Shown: positions 5,903-12,714 of the stretch, one piece after another
How positions within the stretch are numbered: the first letter of the stretch is position 1
Layout of the letters: each line of letters starts with the position of its first letter
Source: a virus
IMG/VR virus record: IMGVR_UViG_3300008740_000635
Span: 1 to 30,538 of that record
Reading direction: 5' to 3' (one strand)
Length of the DNA: 30,538 nucleotides
Notes under the pieces: generated by a model
What the model saw: only the letters and a program-made list of their open reading frames with translations
What the model was told of the DNA's origin: nothing
The model's database searches: none
Translations under genes and position numbers: made by a program

Positions 5903-6843
5903 GCTCGAAGGTTGGCGGCCGGGTTGGCGATCCTGGCCTCCGCCAGCGCTGCAAACGCCGGCGATAGCTCACACCCGATGAAGCGCCGGCCGTGGCCAGT
6001 GGCTACGACGCCCACCGTCCCAGCGCCGGCGAATGGGTCGAGCACCAAGCCCCCAACGGGTGACCCGGCCTTGACGCACGGGATCACCAGCGCCGGAGGC
6101 ATCACGGCGAAGTGAGCGCCGGGGAATGGCTGGGTCGGGATGGTCCAGACGGAGCGCTTGTTGCGGTACGCGCCCCCCGTCACCAGCCCGCCGACGCTGT
6201 GCTGCCCCCGCTCGACGTGGCTTGCACCACCCACGTTGTCCGCCCGGACAGGCTCGACGCTTCGCTCCTTCACAGCGTCGGCATCGTAGTAATACCGCCC
6301 CTTGCTCTCGGGATGGGCCAGCAGGAACAGGTACTCATGGGCCTTGGTGGGCCGGTCCGTGACGCTCTCCGGCATCGGGTTGGGTTTCGCCCAGATGATG
6401 TCGGAGCGCAGATACCAACCGTCCGCCTGGAGAGCGAAGGCCACACGCCAGGGGATGCCGCATAGGTCCTTTGGCTTGAGCCCGGGCGCTTTGGGGCGCG
6501 ACCCTTGCGGTCCTGGGTTGCCACTGCCTAGATGGTTCCCGCCCCTACCGCCTATGTCCCGGTCTGCGTCGTTCCGGCCCATTGTTCCGCCGCCCGCGTA
6601 ACTATCGCCCAGATTCAGCCAAAGGGTCCCATCCGGCCGCAGGACCCGCGCAACGGCCCGGAACACCTCAACCATGCCGGCCACGTATTCGTCGGGCGTC
6701 TGCTCAAGCCCCATCTGTCCATCGTGGCCATAGTCCCGGAGACCCCAGTAGGGCGGGCTGGTGATGCACGTGTGGACGGACCCGGCCTCCAGGGTGGCCA
6801 GGCCATCCCTACAATCACCCACGATGATCCGAGCGTCAGCCAA
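5863..6843 (-). CDS. Beta-class DNA methyltransferase (SPPY type, m4C or m6A)
   Basis: A 326-aa protein. Catalytic motif IV, TSPPYWGLRDYG (28-39), precedes the AdoMet-binding motif I, DPFAGAGTVG (269-278), which is the beta-class order of DNA amino-methyltransferases. The SPPY form is commonest in N4-cytosine enzymes, but m6A cannot be excluded. The segment ALQADGWYLRSDIIWAKPNP is also typical. TTG 6843 is preferred over ATG 6930, which would overlap the upstream gene by about 95 bases. AAGGGG lies six bases before the TTG, within the 40-bp repeat that encodes the end of the upstream methyltransferase. The same repeat recurs at this gene's own 3' end, so both proteins finish with DPRQGVLFG. 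No restriction nuclease is nearby, suggesting protection of phage DNA from host restriction. Confidence 0.87.
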   Translation of the reverse strand: MADARIIVGDCRDGLATLEAGSVHTCITSPPYWGLRDYGHDGQMGLEQTPDEYVAGMVEVFRAVARVLRPDGTLWLNLGDSYAGGGTMGRNDADRDIGGRGGNHLGSGNPGPQGSRPKAPGLKPKDLCGIPWRVAFALQADGWYLRSDIIWAKPNPMPESVTDRPTKAHEYLFLLAHPESKGRYYYDADAVKERSVEPVRADNVGGASHVERGQHSVGGLVTGGAYRNKRSVWTIPTQPFPGAHFAVMPPALVIPCVKAGSPVGGLVLDPFAGAGTVGVVATGHGRRFIGCELSPAFAALAEARIANPAANLRAPTPDPRQGVLFG

Positions 6844-6875
6844 AGAGCACCCCTTGACGTGGATCCGTTGTCGGC
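6836..6875. repeat. 40-bp direct repeat, copy 2 (junction of the two methyltransferase genes)
   Basis: This copy encodes the last residues (DPRQGVLFG) and stop of the DPPY methyltransferase. In another frame it carries the AAGGGG ribosome-binding site and TTG start of the next methyltransferase. The two copies are 973 bp apart, so the SPPY methyltransferase gene is exactly bounded by direct repeats. Confidence 0.85.
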
Positions 6876-8098
6876 CCGGCGCCGTCCGGGGCGTCCACCC
6901 TGCCCGAGCTTGCCCAGGCCACCCGAGCACGAGCTATCCGCAGGTATTCCATAGACAGGTCCACGCCGATCCCGCCCATCCCCTCGGCGGCCGCTGCTAC
7001 CAGCGTCGATCCCGAGCCGCAGAACGGGTCGACCACCAGCCCGCCAGGAGGGGTCACGAGGCGCACGAGCCACCGCATGATCTTGAGCGGCTTTACACAC
7101 GGGTGATGGTTTCGGACGCCCTCCGAGGTCCGCCCGGCACCCGCCCGGGGATTGTCAACGCCCGCGCTCCCCTCGGCCCGGCCCACGGCATCGTATCCGG
7201 CGATCGGCTCGATCCCCGCCTCGATACACCCCGCCTCCCGCTCGGCTCGGCTGGCCTTGGGACAGTACAGGAGATTCGCGGGGAAGCGACCCAGAGCATG
7301 TAGCGATATCGGCACGTCGGCCGCGTCCCGCCCGAATGCGCCATATGTCCCGCGCTCCCCAGAGCCGCGCCACACTGCGTCCACCTCGCCATCCGGCCCC
7401 GGCCACATCGGATCGCCCGGCTTGAATCGGCACGCGCCCAGGTGGAGCCCACCCACGCCCCACCGCAACACGTTGCGCGCGATCGAGGACTCCGACAGCG
7501 GCTTACGCAGGAGTAGCCAGTACTCTGCGGCCGGCTTGAGCCCCGTTCCCCATCCGTCCCAGCGCTTAGCGTCTTCGGTGGCCGGGGCGGTGTATTCGAT
7601 GGTCTGGGCGTTTAGTCCGCAGCTCGACCCGGTCATTACGGCACCACGGCCGCGCGACGTAGGCCGCGCCCCCACCACCTCACGCTCGGCACCGTGGAGC
7701 CGGTCGATCTCTTTGCCGATGTCCGTGCTCTTTGGGAAGCCCTGCCACGTACACCACACCCCGCAGTCACGCACGGCCAGCCCACCAAGCCGGCAGGCGA
7801 TCCCCATGAGGTCTACGGTGCGAGAGCCGGCGAAGACCACCGCATGACCTCCCGGCTTGAGCACCCGGGCCACCTGGGACCACACCAGCGGGCCGGGCAC
7901 GAAGCTATCCCAGCCCTTACCCATGAACCCCGATCCGCCGTGTTCGTACGTCTCGCCCGCGAGCCAATGGCGCAGAACGGCCGCCACATCGGGAGGCGCC
8001 GAGAGCCCATAGGGCGGGTCGGTGACCACGGCGTCCACCGAATCGGCGTCGAGGCCCGATAGCACCTCGAGCGCGTCCCCGTGGATGAGCCGGATCAC
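6836..8098 (-). CDS. Beta-class DNA methyltransferase (DPPY type, probably m6A)
   Basis: A 420-aa protein. The N-terminal VIRLIHGDALEVLSGLDAD leads to motif IV TDPPYGL (26-32). Motif I, DPFCGSGSTLVAA, lies near the C terminus (about 357-369), after HHPCVKPLKIMRWLVRLVTP. The order IV then I and the DPPY form indicate a beta-class N6-adenine methyltransferase. The roughly 250 residues between hold the target-recognition region. I chose GTG 8098, which overlaps the upstream stop as GTGA; the longer frame to 8386 adds about 96 residues of Arg/Gly-rich shadow. The C terminus DPRQGVLFG is shared with the next methyltransferase through a 40-bp direct repeat. It is part of a five-gene overlapping modification cassette, and no cognate nuclease is visible. 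Confidence 0.9.
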   Translation of the reverse strand: MIRLIHGDALEVLSGLDADSVDAVVTDPPYGLSAPPDVAAVLRHWLAGETYEHGGSGFMGKGWDSFVPGPLVWSQVARVLKPGGHAVVFAGSRTVDLMGIACRLGGLAVRDCGVWCTWQGFPKSTDIGKEIDRLHGAEREVVGARPTSRGRGAVMTGSSCGLNAQTIEYTAPATEDAKRWDGWGTGLKPAAEYWLLLRKPLSESSIARNVLRWGVGGLHLGACRFKPGDPMWPGPDGEVDAVWRGSGERGTYGAFGRDAADVPISLHALGRFPANLLYCPKASRAEREAGCIEAGIEPIAGYDAVGRAEGSAGVDNPRAGAGRTSEGVRNHHPCVKPLKIMRWLVRLVTPPGGLVVDPFCGSGSTLVAAAAEGMGGIGVDLSMEYLRIARARVAWASSGRVDAPDGAGPTTDPRQGVLFG

Positions 8099-8535
8099 CG
8101 ACGCCCCCGCAGCGGATGAGGCAAGCCACCCACCCGGGCGACGATCAGCGCGTGCCCGGCCTCGGCGTCGGCCCGGGTGGCGTACTGGGCGCAATCGAAC
8201 GGGACGTCTTCGCGCGCCCAGTCCTCCGAGCCCATCACCACCGTCTCCCATAGGCGCGGCGGGCCACCCGGCGACGTGATGGCGCCACCGTCGATCCCGA
8301 GAAACACCGTTGAGACCGTGAGCCCGTTGTCCAACCGGTCCAGCTCGAGCGTGCGCCGCTCTTGATCGCACATGAGATCGAACCACACCCGGTGATCGGT
8401 GGCCCGGTACGGATCACCGGCATCGTCGAGGCACCAGTACAAGCCCGGCACCGTGAGGCGCGGACTCGGGCAACACTCGGCGCCACCCGCCCGCCATTGC
8501 CCGCAAGAGGGGCACTGCGCGTCCCATTGCGTCAC
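8095..8535 (-). CDS. Small phage protein with N-terminal CxxC motif
   Basis: A 146-aa protein. CPSCGQW (8-14) and ECC (20-22) near the N terminus suggest a small zinc site. The middle, TVSTVFLGIDGGAITSPGGP, leads to RLWETVVMGSEDW and the C-terminal QYATRADAEAGHALIVARV. This pattern recurs in unnamed phage proteins as far as I recall, but I cannot give a function. The start is GTG 8535, with GGAGG seven bases upstream, overlapping the C5-methyltransferase stop as GTGA. Its stop overlaps the next methyltransferase. Its fixed place between methyltransferases hints at an accessory role in the modification cassette, but that is only context. Confidence 0.8.
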   Translation of the reverse strand: MTQWDAQCPSCGQWRAGGAECCPSPRLTVPGLYWCLDDAGDPYRATDHRVWFDLMCDQERRTLELDRLDNGLTVSTVFLGIDGGAITSPGGPPRLWETVVMGSEDWAREDVPFDCAQYATRADAEAGHALIVARVGGLPHPLRGRR

Positions 8536-9533
8536 GTCGTCACCTCCATTCGATCGAGCACCCGCAGCCCCACCTCATAGGCGCACTGCGGCACGACGGC
8601 ATTCCCCAGGCACCGCAGCCGAGCCACCCGATCTGGGACGGAGCGCGGCGGGACGGTGCGCGCTATCCCTCGCTCCCATTCTTCGGGATCGGTGCCTCGG
8701 TATGCCCAGGCGGAAAGCCCATGAGCAGCTCCACCCACGCCGGGTTCAGGGACCCCGCGGCTTGCCCGGCTAACTTGCCCCTCTTTGCTATCTTCGCCCA
8801 ATCGACATTCGCGCCGCTGTCCTTGTGATCTCGGCTGCACGGCGTAGACCATCTCCGGGGCGTGTTGCTGTTGCCGAATCGAACCGCGTCGGTCAGGCTC
8901 ACCCCCGCGTGGGCCTTGCTCCCCTCGAGGTTGCGCGACCCGCTGCCCTTTGCGTCGCCGGCCGTCGCCGTCGGCCACCGCCCCGTGAGCGGGGCCCGCG
9001 GCGTCGGGTAGCCACGCGATGATGAAGATCCGCCGACGAAGATGCGGGGCTCCCACCTCGGCCGCCGATAGCACCGACCACTCAGCATCGTACCCGAGTC
9101 CGGCCAACGCTCCGAGTACAACGTCAAGCCCCCGAACAATGAGCGCTGATACGTTCTCCAGCACGACGAATCGGGGTCGAACATCGCGAATGAGACGCCA
9201 CAGCTCCCACCACAGCCCAGATCGGGACCCCTCGAGCCCGGCGCCCTTGCCGGCGACGCTGATGTCTTGGCAGGGGAAGCCCCCGCAGATGAGATCGCAC
9301 GGCGGGAGCGGTTGGGTGAGCACACATCCGCCTCCGTCAACGGGTACGGCACGGTGAACCATTCGCACGTCTTCATATTGGATAGCCTCCGGCCAGTGAC
9401 GACGAAGAACCCGCCGACAATAGGGATCGAGCTCGACCTGGGCGACGGTATGGGCTCCGGGGATCGCCGCTTCAAGCCCCATCTCGAGCCCGCCGACGCC
9501 CGCGAATACGGAAACGATGCGAAGATCAAACAC
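8532..9533 (-). CDS. C5-cytosine DNA methyltransferase with two compensating frameshifts
   Basis: The frame reads 333 aa. Motif I FAGVGGLEMGL (10-20), the catalytic GGFPCQDIS (84-92, Cys88), ENVSAL (126-131) and RRRIF (166-170) define a C5-cytosine methyltransferase. The C terminus holds motif X, RLRCLGNAVVPQ. Between about 8990 and 8690, however, the expected family sequence (WPTATAGDAKGSG, LNPAWVELLMGFPPGHT) is in another frame. Removing one base from the GGGG at 8991-8994 and adding one to the GGG at 8685-8687 joins all parts into a normal protein. As given, the target-recognition region is scrambled, so the enzyme is inactive or the sequence has homopolymer errors. GTG 9533 is chosen for GAGGGG seven bases upstream; ATG 9554 is an alternative. 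The start overlaps the PAPS-reductase-like gene. Confidence 0.85.
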   Translation of the reverse strand: MFDLRIVSVFAGVGGLEMGLEAAIPGAHTVAQVELDPYCRRVLRRHWPEAIQYEDVRMVHRAVPVDGGGCVLTQPLPPCDLICGGFPCQDISVAGKGAGLEGSRSGLWWELWRLIRDVRPRFVVLENVSALIVRGLDVVLGALAGLGYDAEWSVLSAAEVGAPHLRRRIFIIAWLPDAAGPAHGAVADGDGRRRKGQRVAQPRGEQGPRGGEPDRRGSIRQQQHAPEMVYAVQPRSQGQRRECRLGEDSKEGQVSRASRGVPEPGVGGAAHGLSAWAYRGTDPEEWERGIARTVPPRSVPDRVARLRCLGNAVVPQCAYEVGLRVLDRMEVTT

Positions 9534-10362
9534 CACACATCCCCTCGCATTCATTGCCCCAGTGTCCCCATAGGTCGCCTTGCGCGTCGAAATCAATGTT
9601 ATCGATCGGCACACCCGACCTGTGAAGCGTCGGTCTTGCCGATACCCCGGCGATCGCTCCTGCTTTCTCATATATGCGATGCATAGAACGCTCGAACCGC
9701 ACCGCATGCGCGAACGCGTCCGGTTCTTGGCTTTTGAGCCGCTTCCATTCCGCGTTCGAATGGAACGGACAGAACGTGCAGGCCGATCTAGGCGCGTCGA
9801 TCCCTGCATCTGAAAGCATCTTGAGACAATCTGTTCGCCTCAGTCCGAGATCGATCAGCGGATAGGCCACGTCATACCAGCCAGCCCCGGGCGGTTTCAT
9901 TCGGTGGGCCTCGTCCAAGGAAATCCCCATCCATTGGACCACCTGAATCCCGCTGCGCGGCCGAATCTCGAATCGATCCCTCAGCCATCGCTTGATCGGC
10001 CTAATCTTGAATCTTTCTGTGCATTGCCTGCGCGCTGGCATCCGGGCGCCAGGCTTTGTCGGATCTGGGATAAAGATCGGCGGCTGGATCACGTTGCCCC
10101 GCTCCTCAGCGGCAGACAAGAACAACGCTGACAACGACATTCCGGATTCATGCTTCACGATAGCAAGCTCCGATCCCATTGCCGCGATCCGGGCCCTCGC
10201 CCATTCCAGCTGTCTATACACGGACTGAGGCTCGTCGCCGGTGTCCGCAAAGATCCACGCATCGGGCGTTGGTAACTGGCCTTGTTCCACTAGATACAGA
10301 ATCGCCGTCGACTGTACGCCCGCCCCGAAGCTAACAACGATCGGCGCGCCCGATTGGATCAT
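9526..10362 (-). CDS. PAPS-reductase-family (PP-loop) protein
   Basis: A 278-aa protein. VSFGAGVQSTA (10-20) is an SxGxxS-type PP-loop that binds adenylated substrates, as in PAPS reductases and related enzymes such as DndC and tRNA-thiolation ATPases. Later conserved features are RRQCTERFKIRPIKRWL (111-127), CTFCPFHSNAEWKRL (195-209) and a terminal CEGMC (272-276). The spread cysteines could hold an Fe-S cluster. In phages such proteins are common, usually with unknown substrate. ATG 10362 overlaps the upstream HTH stop as ATGA, and the C5-methyltransferase begins within its 3' end. Its base composition is visibly more AT-rich than its neighbours (for example around 9990-10030), suggesting separate acquisition. 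Sulfur assimilation, nucleic-acid thiolation or another adenylation role are all possible. Confidence 0.85.
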   Translation of the reverse strand: MIQSGAPIVVSFGAGVQSTAILYLVEQGQLPTPDAWIFADTGDEPQSVYRQLEWARARIAAMGSELAIVKHESGMSLSALFLSAAEERGNVIQPPIFIPDPTKPGARMPARRQCTERFKIRPIKRWLRDRFEIRPRSGIQVVQWMGISLDEAHRMKPPGAGWYDVAYPLIDLGLRRTDCLKMLSDAGIDAPRSACTFCPFHSNAEWKRLKSQEPDAFAHAVRFERSMHRIYEKAGAIAGVSARPTLHRSGVPIDNIDFDAQGDLWGHWGNECEGMCGV

Positions 10363-10637
10363 GGTCGCCCCCTATGGTCGAGCGCGCCCGGTGGCGTCAG
10401 CGGCTCCACCTCATCCGGTTCGGGCTCCCACCACCCGAGCACCGACACCAACGGCAAGCCCACCCACGCGGCGATCCGGCGCATCCCGTCCAGCTCGGGC
10501 GTGGTGGCGCCACGCTCCCACCTGGAGAGGGTCTCGGGGTGGACGCCGATCTGACGCGCGGCGTCGAATTGACGAAGGCGCCGCAGATGGCGCGCGGAGG
10601 CAAGGCGGGATCCGCCCGTGGGCTTGTCGGTGGTCAT
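10359..10637 (-). CDS. XRE-family helix-turn-helix regulator
   Basis: A 92-aa protein. The core FDAARQIGVHPETLSRWERG followed by ATTPELDGMRRIAAWVGLPL is a textbook XRE/Cro HTH: helix, turn, recognition helix ending in SRWERG, then the helix that packs beneath. The C-terminal tail is acidic and proline-rich. The start is uncertain: ATG 10637 (MTTDKPTGG) or ATG 10649 are both possible, and no strong ribosome-binding site decides between them. It is the first gene of the leftward methyltransferase cassette and faces the rightward accessory genes. It probably controls this divergent region, perhaps through the 10-bp-spaced TGTCACG repeats beside it; that is inferred. Confidence 0.82.
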   Translation of the reverse strand: MTTDKPTGGSRLASARHLRRLRQFDAARQIGVHPETLSRWERGATTPELDGMRRIAAWVGLPLVSVLGWWEPEPDEVEPLTPPGALDHRGRP

Positions 10638-10683
10638 GCCCCTATTCATACGGCACCACAACCGAGCGAACCAACAGCGGAGT

Positions 10684-10733
10684 TGTCACGATATGTCACG
10701 CCGTCCAACAGGTGCGCCGAATGCGGCTATGAT
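10684..10733 (+). promoter_or_regulatory. Divergent control region: TGTCACG direct repeats and TATGAT
   Basis: TGTCACG occurs at 10684-10690 and 10694-10700, a 10-bp period placing both on one face of the helix, as expected for a bound regulator. TATGAT at 10728-10733 is a good -10 for the gene at 10758, though no clear -35 lies 17 bases upstream. The XRE protein encoded on the left is the likely ligand. Confidence 0.4.
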
Positions 10734-10757
10734 GGATGCACCAAAGGGAGCGACCCC

Positions 10758-10979
10758 ATGAGCTACGACCGATTCAGAGCAACCGCCACCGCAGCCCGAA
10801 AAGAGCGCACGGTTTCGGCCGTGCTCGCCCTGCTCATCGAGTATGCGAATGGCGGATGGGCGATTTATCCAGCCGACGCTAACCTCTTCGCCGAGTTTGA
10901 TTGTCAGGCGCTCGGCTTCGATCTTCGCCCATATGTGGCCGGCAATGGCGGATATACGGTGCACAGGATCGACCGATGA
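10758..10979 (+). CDS. Small hypothetical protein (73 aa)
   Basis: It begins MSYDRFRATATAARKERTVS and continues AVLALLIEYANGGWAIYPAD; the rest is soluble-looking and ends HRIDR. No family is recognised. The longer frame to 10374 crosses the divergent control region and is rejected. AAAGGGAG lies about seven bases before the ATG. Its stop overlaps the next gene's ATG (CGATGA), and the ribosome-binding AGGA for that gene lies inside its own last codons. It is the first of a four-gene rightward accessory operon. Confidence 0.72.
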   Translation: MSYDRFRATATAARKERTVSAVLALLIEYANGGWAIYPADANLFAEFDCQALGFDLRPYVAGNGGYTVHRIDR

Positions 10980-11278
10980 CCACCACCACAGCAATCGACC
11001 ACGCCAGAGGCGACTCCACCAAGCCCGCGCCCGAGATGACGCGCGAAGAGGCGAGCCGCATCCTGATCGACGGCATACCGGACGATCTCGGTGTTCGGCG
11101 CATCGTTTGCGAGATTGACGAAGCCGATCGCATCGTTTGGTGGACCGCGGACGTCTTCGATCCCTACATGCCCGAAGGGCGCGACGTGATCGGAACGGCC
11201 AGCTTCGCCGAGCACTACCCCAGCGTGGATATTTGGTGGACCACCACCACCACCACCAACCAAAGGATCGACCGATGA
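10976..11278 (+). CDS. Small acidic hypothetical protein (100 aa)
   Basis: It starts MTTTTAIDHARGD and contains EMTREEASRILIDGIPDDLG and RIVCEIDEADRIVWWTADVF. No family is recognised. Near the C terminus a run of six ACC codons (about 11240-11257) encodes polythreonine, a site prone to replication slippage. It ends NQRIDR, like the preceding gene's HRIDR, because both 3' ends contain AGGATCGACCGATGA, which supplies the Shine-Dalgarno and start of the following gene. Start ATG 10976 overlaps the upstream stop. Confidence 0.75.
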   Translation: MTTTTAIDHARGDSTKPAPEMTREEASRILIDGIPDDLGVRRIVCEIDEADRIVWWTADVFDPYMPEGRDVIGTASFAEHYPSVDIWWTTTTTTNQRIDR

Positions 11279-11730
11279 GCACCACCGACACCCGGCCCAC
11301 CGAGCCGGAATCCTGCGATCGATGCAATGCCCCGGTCAGCTGGGTGACGCTCCCGGCTGGTGCGCCCGAGCGCGTGGCGTTGCTTCTGTGCGCCCCGTGT
11401 GTCTCCGAGGTCGGCCCGCTGGACTGTGCCCGGGATCAGGTGCCGCAGATCGGCCGCTGCCCCGAATGCGAGACGCCCCGGGCCAGACAGGAGGATCCGT
11501 GCGATTGGTGCAGCGCCGGCGCCGAGATGGCCAGGCGTGCCGTTGGGTGGCTTCGGCTGGCCTATGCGGCCGGCTACGCTGGCGGTTGGGAGGATCGCGA
11601 ATGGTCGGGACACGCCCTTGCCGATGCGGCCCCCTCCTTCGAGACGTGGCTGCGCGGCGGCGCCGGCGACGGTCCGCCATTCCCCGAAGCCGCAGCCCTG
11701 ATCGCTGCGTTGGAGGATCGCCATGAGTGA
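11275..11730 (+). CDS. Zinc-ribbon hypothetical protein (four CxxC motifs)
   Basis: A 151-aa protein with CDRC (14-17), CAPC (about 39-42), CPEC (about 62-65) and CDWC (about 75-78). This is the layout of two zinc ribbons or one double ribbon, which in phages often mediate protein or nucleic-acid contacts. The C-terminal half (AVGWLRLAYAAGYAGGWEDR and PSFETWLRGG) is helical and unassigned. ATG 11275 overlaps the previous stop as ATGA, preceded by AGGA at eight bases. Its own 3' end overlaps the next small frame. No function can be assigned beyond metal binding. Confidence 0.8.
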   Translation: MSTTDTRPTEPESCDRCNAPVSWVTLPAGAPERVALLLCAPCVSEVGPLDCARDQVPQIGRCPECETPRARQEDPCDWCSAGAEMARRAVGWLRLAYAAGYAGGWEDREWSGHALADAAPSFETWLRGGAGDGPPFPEAAALIAALEDRHE

Positions 11731-11917
11731 GCTCTACACCCTGGCCTTGACTCTGATCGCCGTCCGTGCGGTGTTTCGGGCGACCCGCGGGCGGAACATC
11801 CCGCCGTGGGTCAATCCTCCGCCAGCTGTGCCACGTGGACGCCGGCCGCGTACTCTTCGACCAGCCCGGCCCACGACGCCGGGCGCCACCTCGGGCCGAT
11901 CTTCCCCGACCGGCTAG
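11723..11917 (+). CDS. Possible small protein overlapping the convergent lysin gene
   Basis: A 64-aa frame starting MSELYTLALTLIAVRAVFRA with GGAGG seven bases upstream, overlapping the zinc-ribbon gene's stop. The first 18 residues could form a short hydrophobic helix. The rest is Pro/Arg-rich and lies antisense to the 3' end of the NlpC/P60-like gene, where it may be mere shadow. The strong ribosome-binding site supports translation; the length and tail make it doubtful. Confidence 0.42.
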   Translation: MSELYTLALTLIAVRAVFRATRGRNIPPWVNPPPAVPRGRRPRTLRPARPTTPGATSGRSSPTG

Positions 11918-12404
11918 ACGCCTCGAGCACCCGGAGACCGGCCGGGCCGCGCGAATGCAGGATCACCGCGTGCCCCCGCCAATCGCCCGGGTCCGGCCCG
12001 GCTACCCGCCAGCCCTGACAGAGAGCCCACCCCGGCAAGGGCGCCGCCACTCGAGCACCGACGCCGGCCCGCTCCACCGCCCGGATCGGGCTATCTCCGA
12101 TGCCATCCGCGAGCCGATCCGCAAAGACCTGTAGATCCCCGTAGCTCTGGCCGTCCCATCCCCCGTCCGGGTAGACAGCCAGGAGCACGCCCGCGGTGAG
12201 GGTCGAGCAATTCGTAACGCCACCGATCCCGTTGACCACCGACCCGGGGATCCGCTCGGCTGCATACGGGACGCGCGGGCTCTGGTACGTGTAGCGCCAC
12301 CCGATAAAGTACGCCGCGCAAGCGTGAATCCGGACGCCGAGCGGGAGCATACACCAATCGGAGCGGCTCAAGCCGAGCGCCGCCCACGGGGTCGGCTCGC
12401 TCAC
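11811..12404 (-). CDS. NlpC/P60-like cysteine peptidase (candidate endolysin)
   Basis: A 197-aa protein. TNCSTLTAGVLLAVYP (65-80) resembles the D/N-C-S-x-L active-site helix of NlpC/P60 and related papain-fold amidases, with Cys66 as nucleophile. RGHAVILHS (143-151, His145) followed by LRVLEAS (158-164, Glu161) matches the strand pair that supplies the catalytic His and polar third residue. Such enzymes cut peptidoglycan peptides. There is no signal peptide. It is the last gene of the late operon, immediately after the spanin-like pair and a small unknown gene, the usual place for a lysin. GTG 12404 overlaps the upstream stop as GTGA. The fold is inferred from motif spacing, so confidence in function is moderate. 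Confidence 0.68.
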   Translation of the reverse strand: MSEPTPWAALGLSRSDWCMLPLGVRIHACAAYFIGWRYTYQSPRVPYAAERIPGSVVNGIGGVTNCSTLTAGVLLAVYPDGGWDGQSYGDLQVFADRLADGIGDSPIRAVERAGVGARVAAPLPGWALCQGWRVAGPDPGDWRGHAVILHSRGPAGLRVLEASSRSGKIGPRWRPASWAGLVEEYAAGVHVAQLAED

Positions 12405-12712
12405 GATCCGCGCTTCGGCTTGGCCTTGGTGGCCTTGGCCTTGCGGGTTGCTTTGCGGCTCTTGACCTTGCCCGCGCTCAACAGGGATTCAAACGCAAAC
12501 TGGATCACGAGGTGCAACACCACGCCGTCTAGCGCCTCGGCCGTCCGCCCGGCCGCTCCGGGTCCCCACTCGATCAGCCGGTCCAGCTCTCCGGCCATGT
12601 GGCGCCGGGCCGCCTCGGCCTTGCGCTTCGGCGTCTTTGCGCCGCTGGCCTCGGCCGCAAGCACGGCCGCCTCAGCCAGATCCGACAGGATCCCCGGGTC
12701 GATCTTGGGCAT
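12401..12712 (-). CDS. Small hypothetical protein with highly basic tail, lysis region
   Basis: A 103-aa protein beginning MPKIDPGILSDLAEAAVLAA. The C terminus is strongly basic (KSRKATRKAKATKAKPKRGS). In between, ALDGVVLHLVIQFAFESLLS (about 64-83) is a hydrophobic stretch that could be one membrane segment or an amphipathic helix. It could be a holin-type protein given its neighbours, but the evidence is weak. The start is ATG 12712, two bases after the lipoprotein stop; the longer frame to 13018 is shadow. It is coupled to the NlpC/P60-like gene by a GTGA overlap. Confidence 0.7.
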   Translation of the reverse strand: MPKIDPGILSDLAEAAVLAAEASGAKTPKRKAEAARRHMAGELDRLIEWGPGAAGRTAEALDGVVLHLVIQFAFESLLSAGKVKSRKATRKAKATKAKPKRGS

Positions 12713-12714
12713 AG

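Noticed and set aside
5601-5972. 123-aa minus-strand frame spanning the intergenic inverted repeats into RusA
   Set aside because: Antisense to a well-supported resolvase and without its own ribosome-binding site, although TTG 5871 mirrors the methyltransferase start through the direct repeat.
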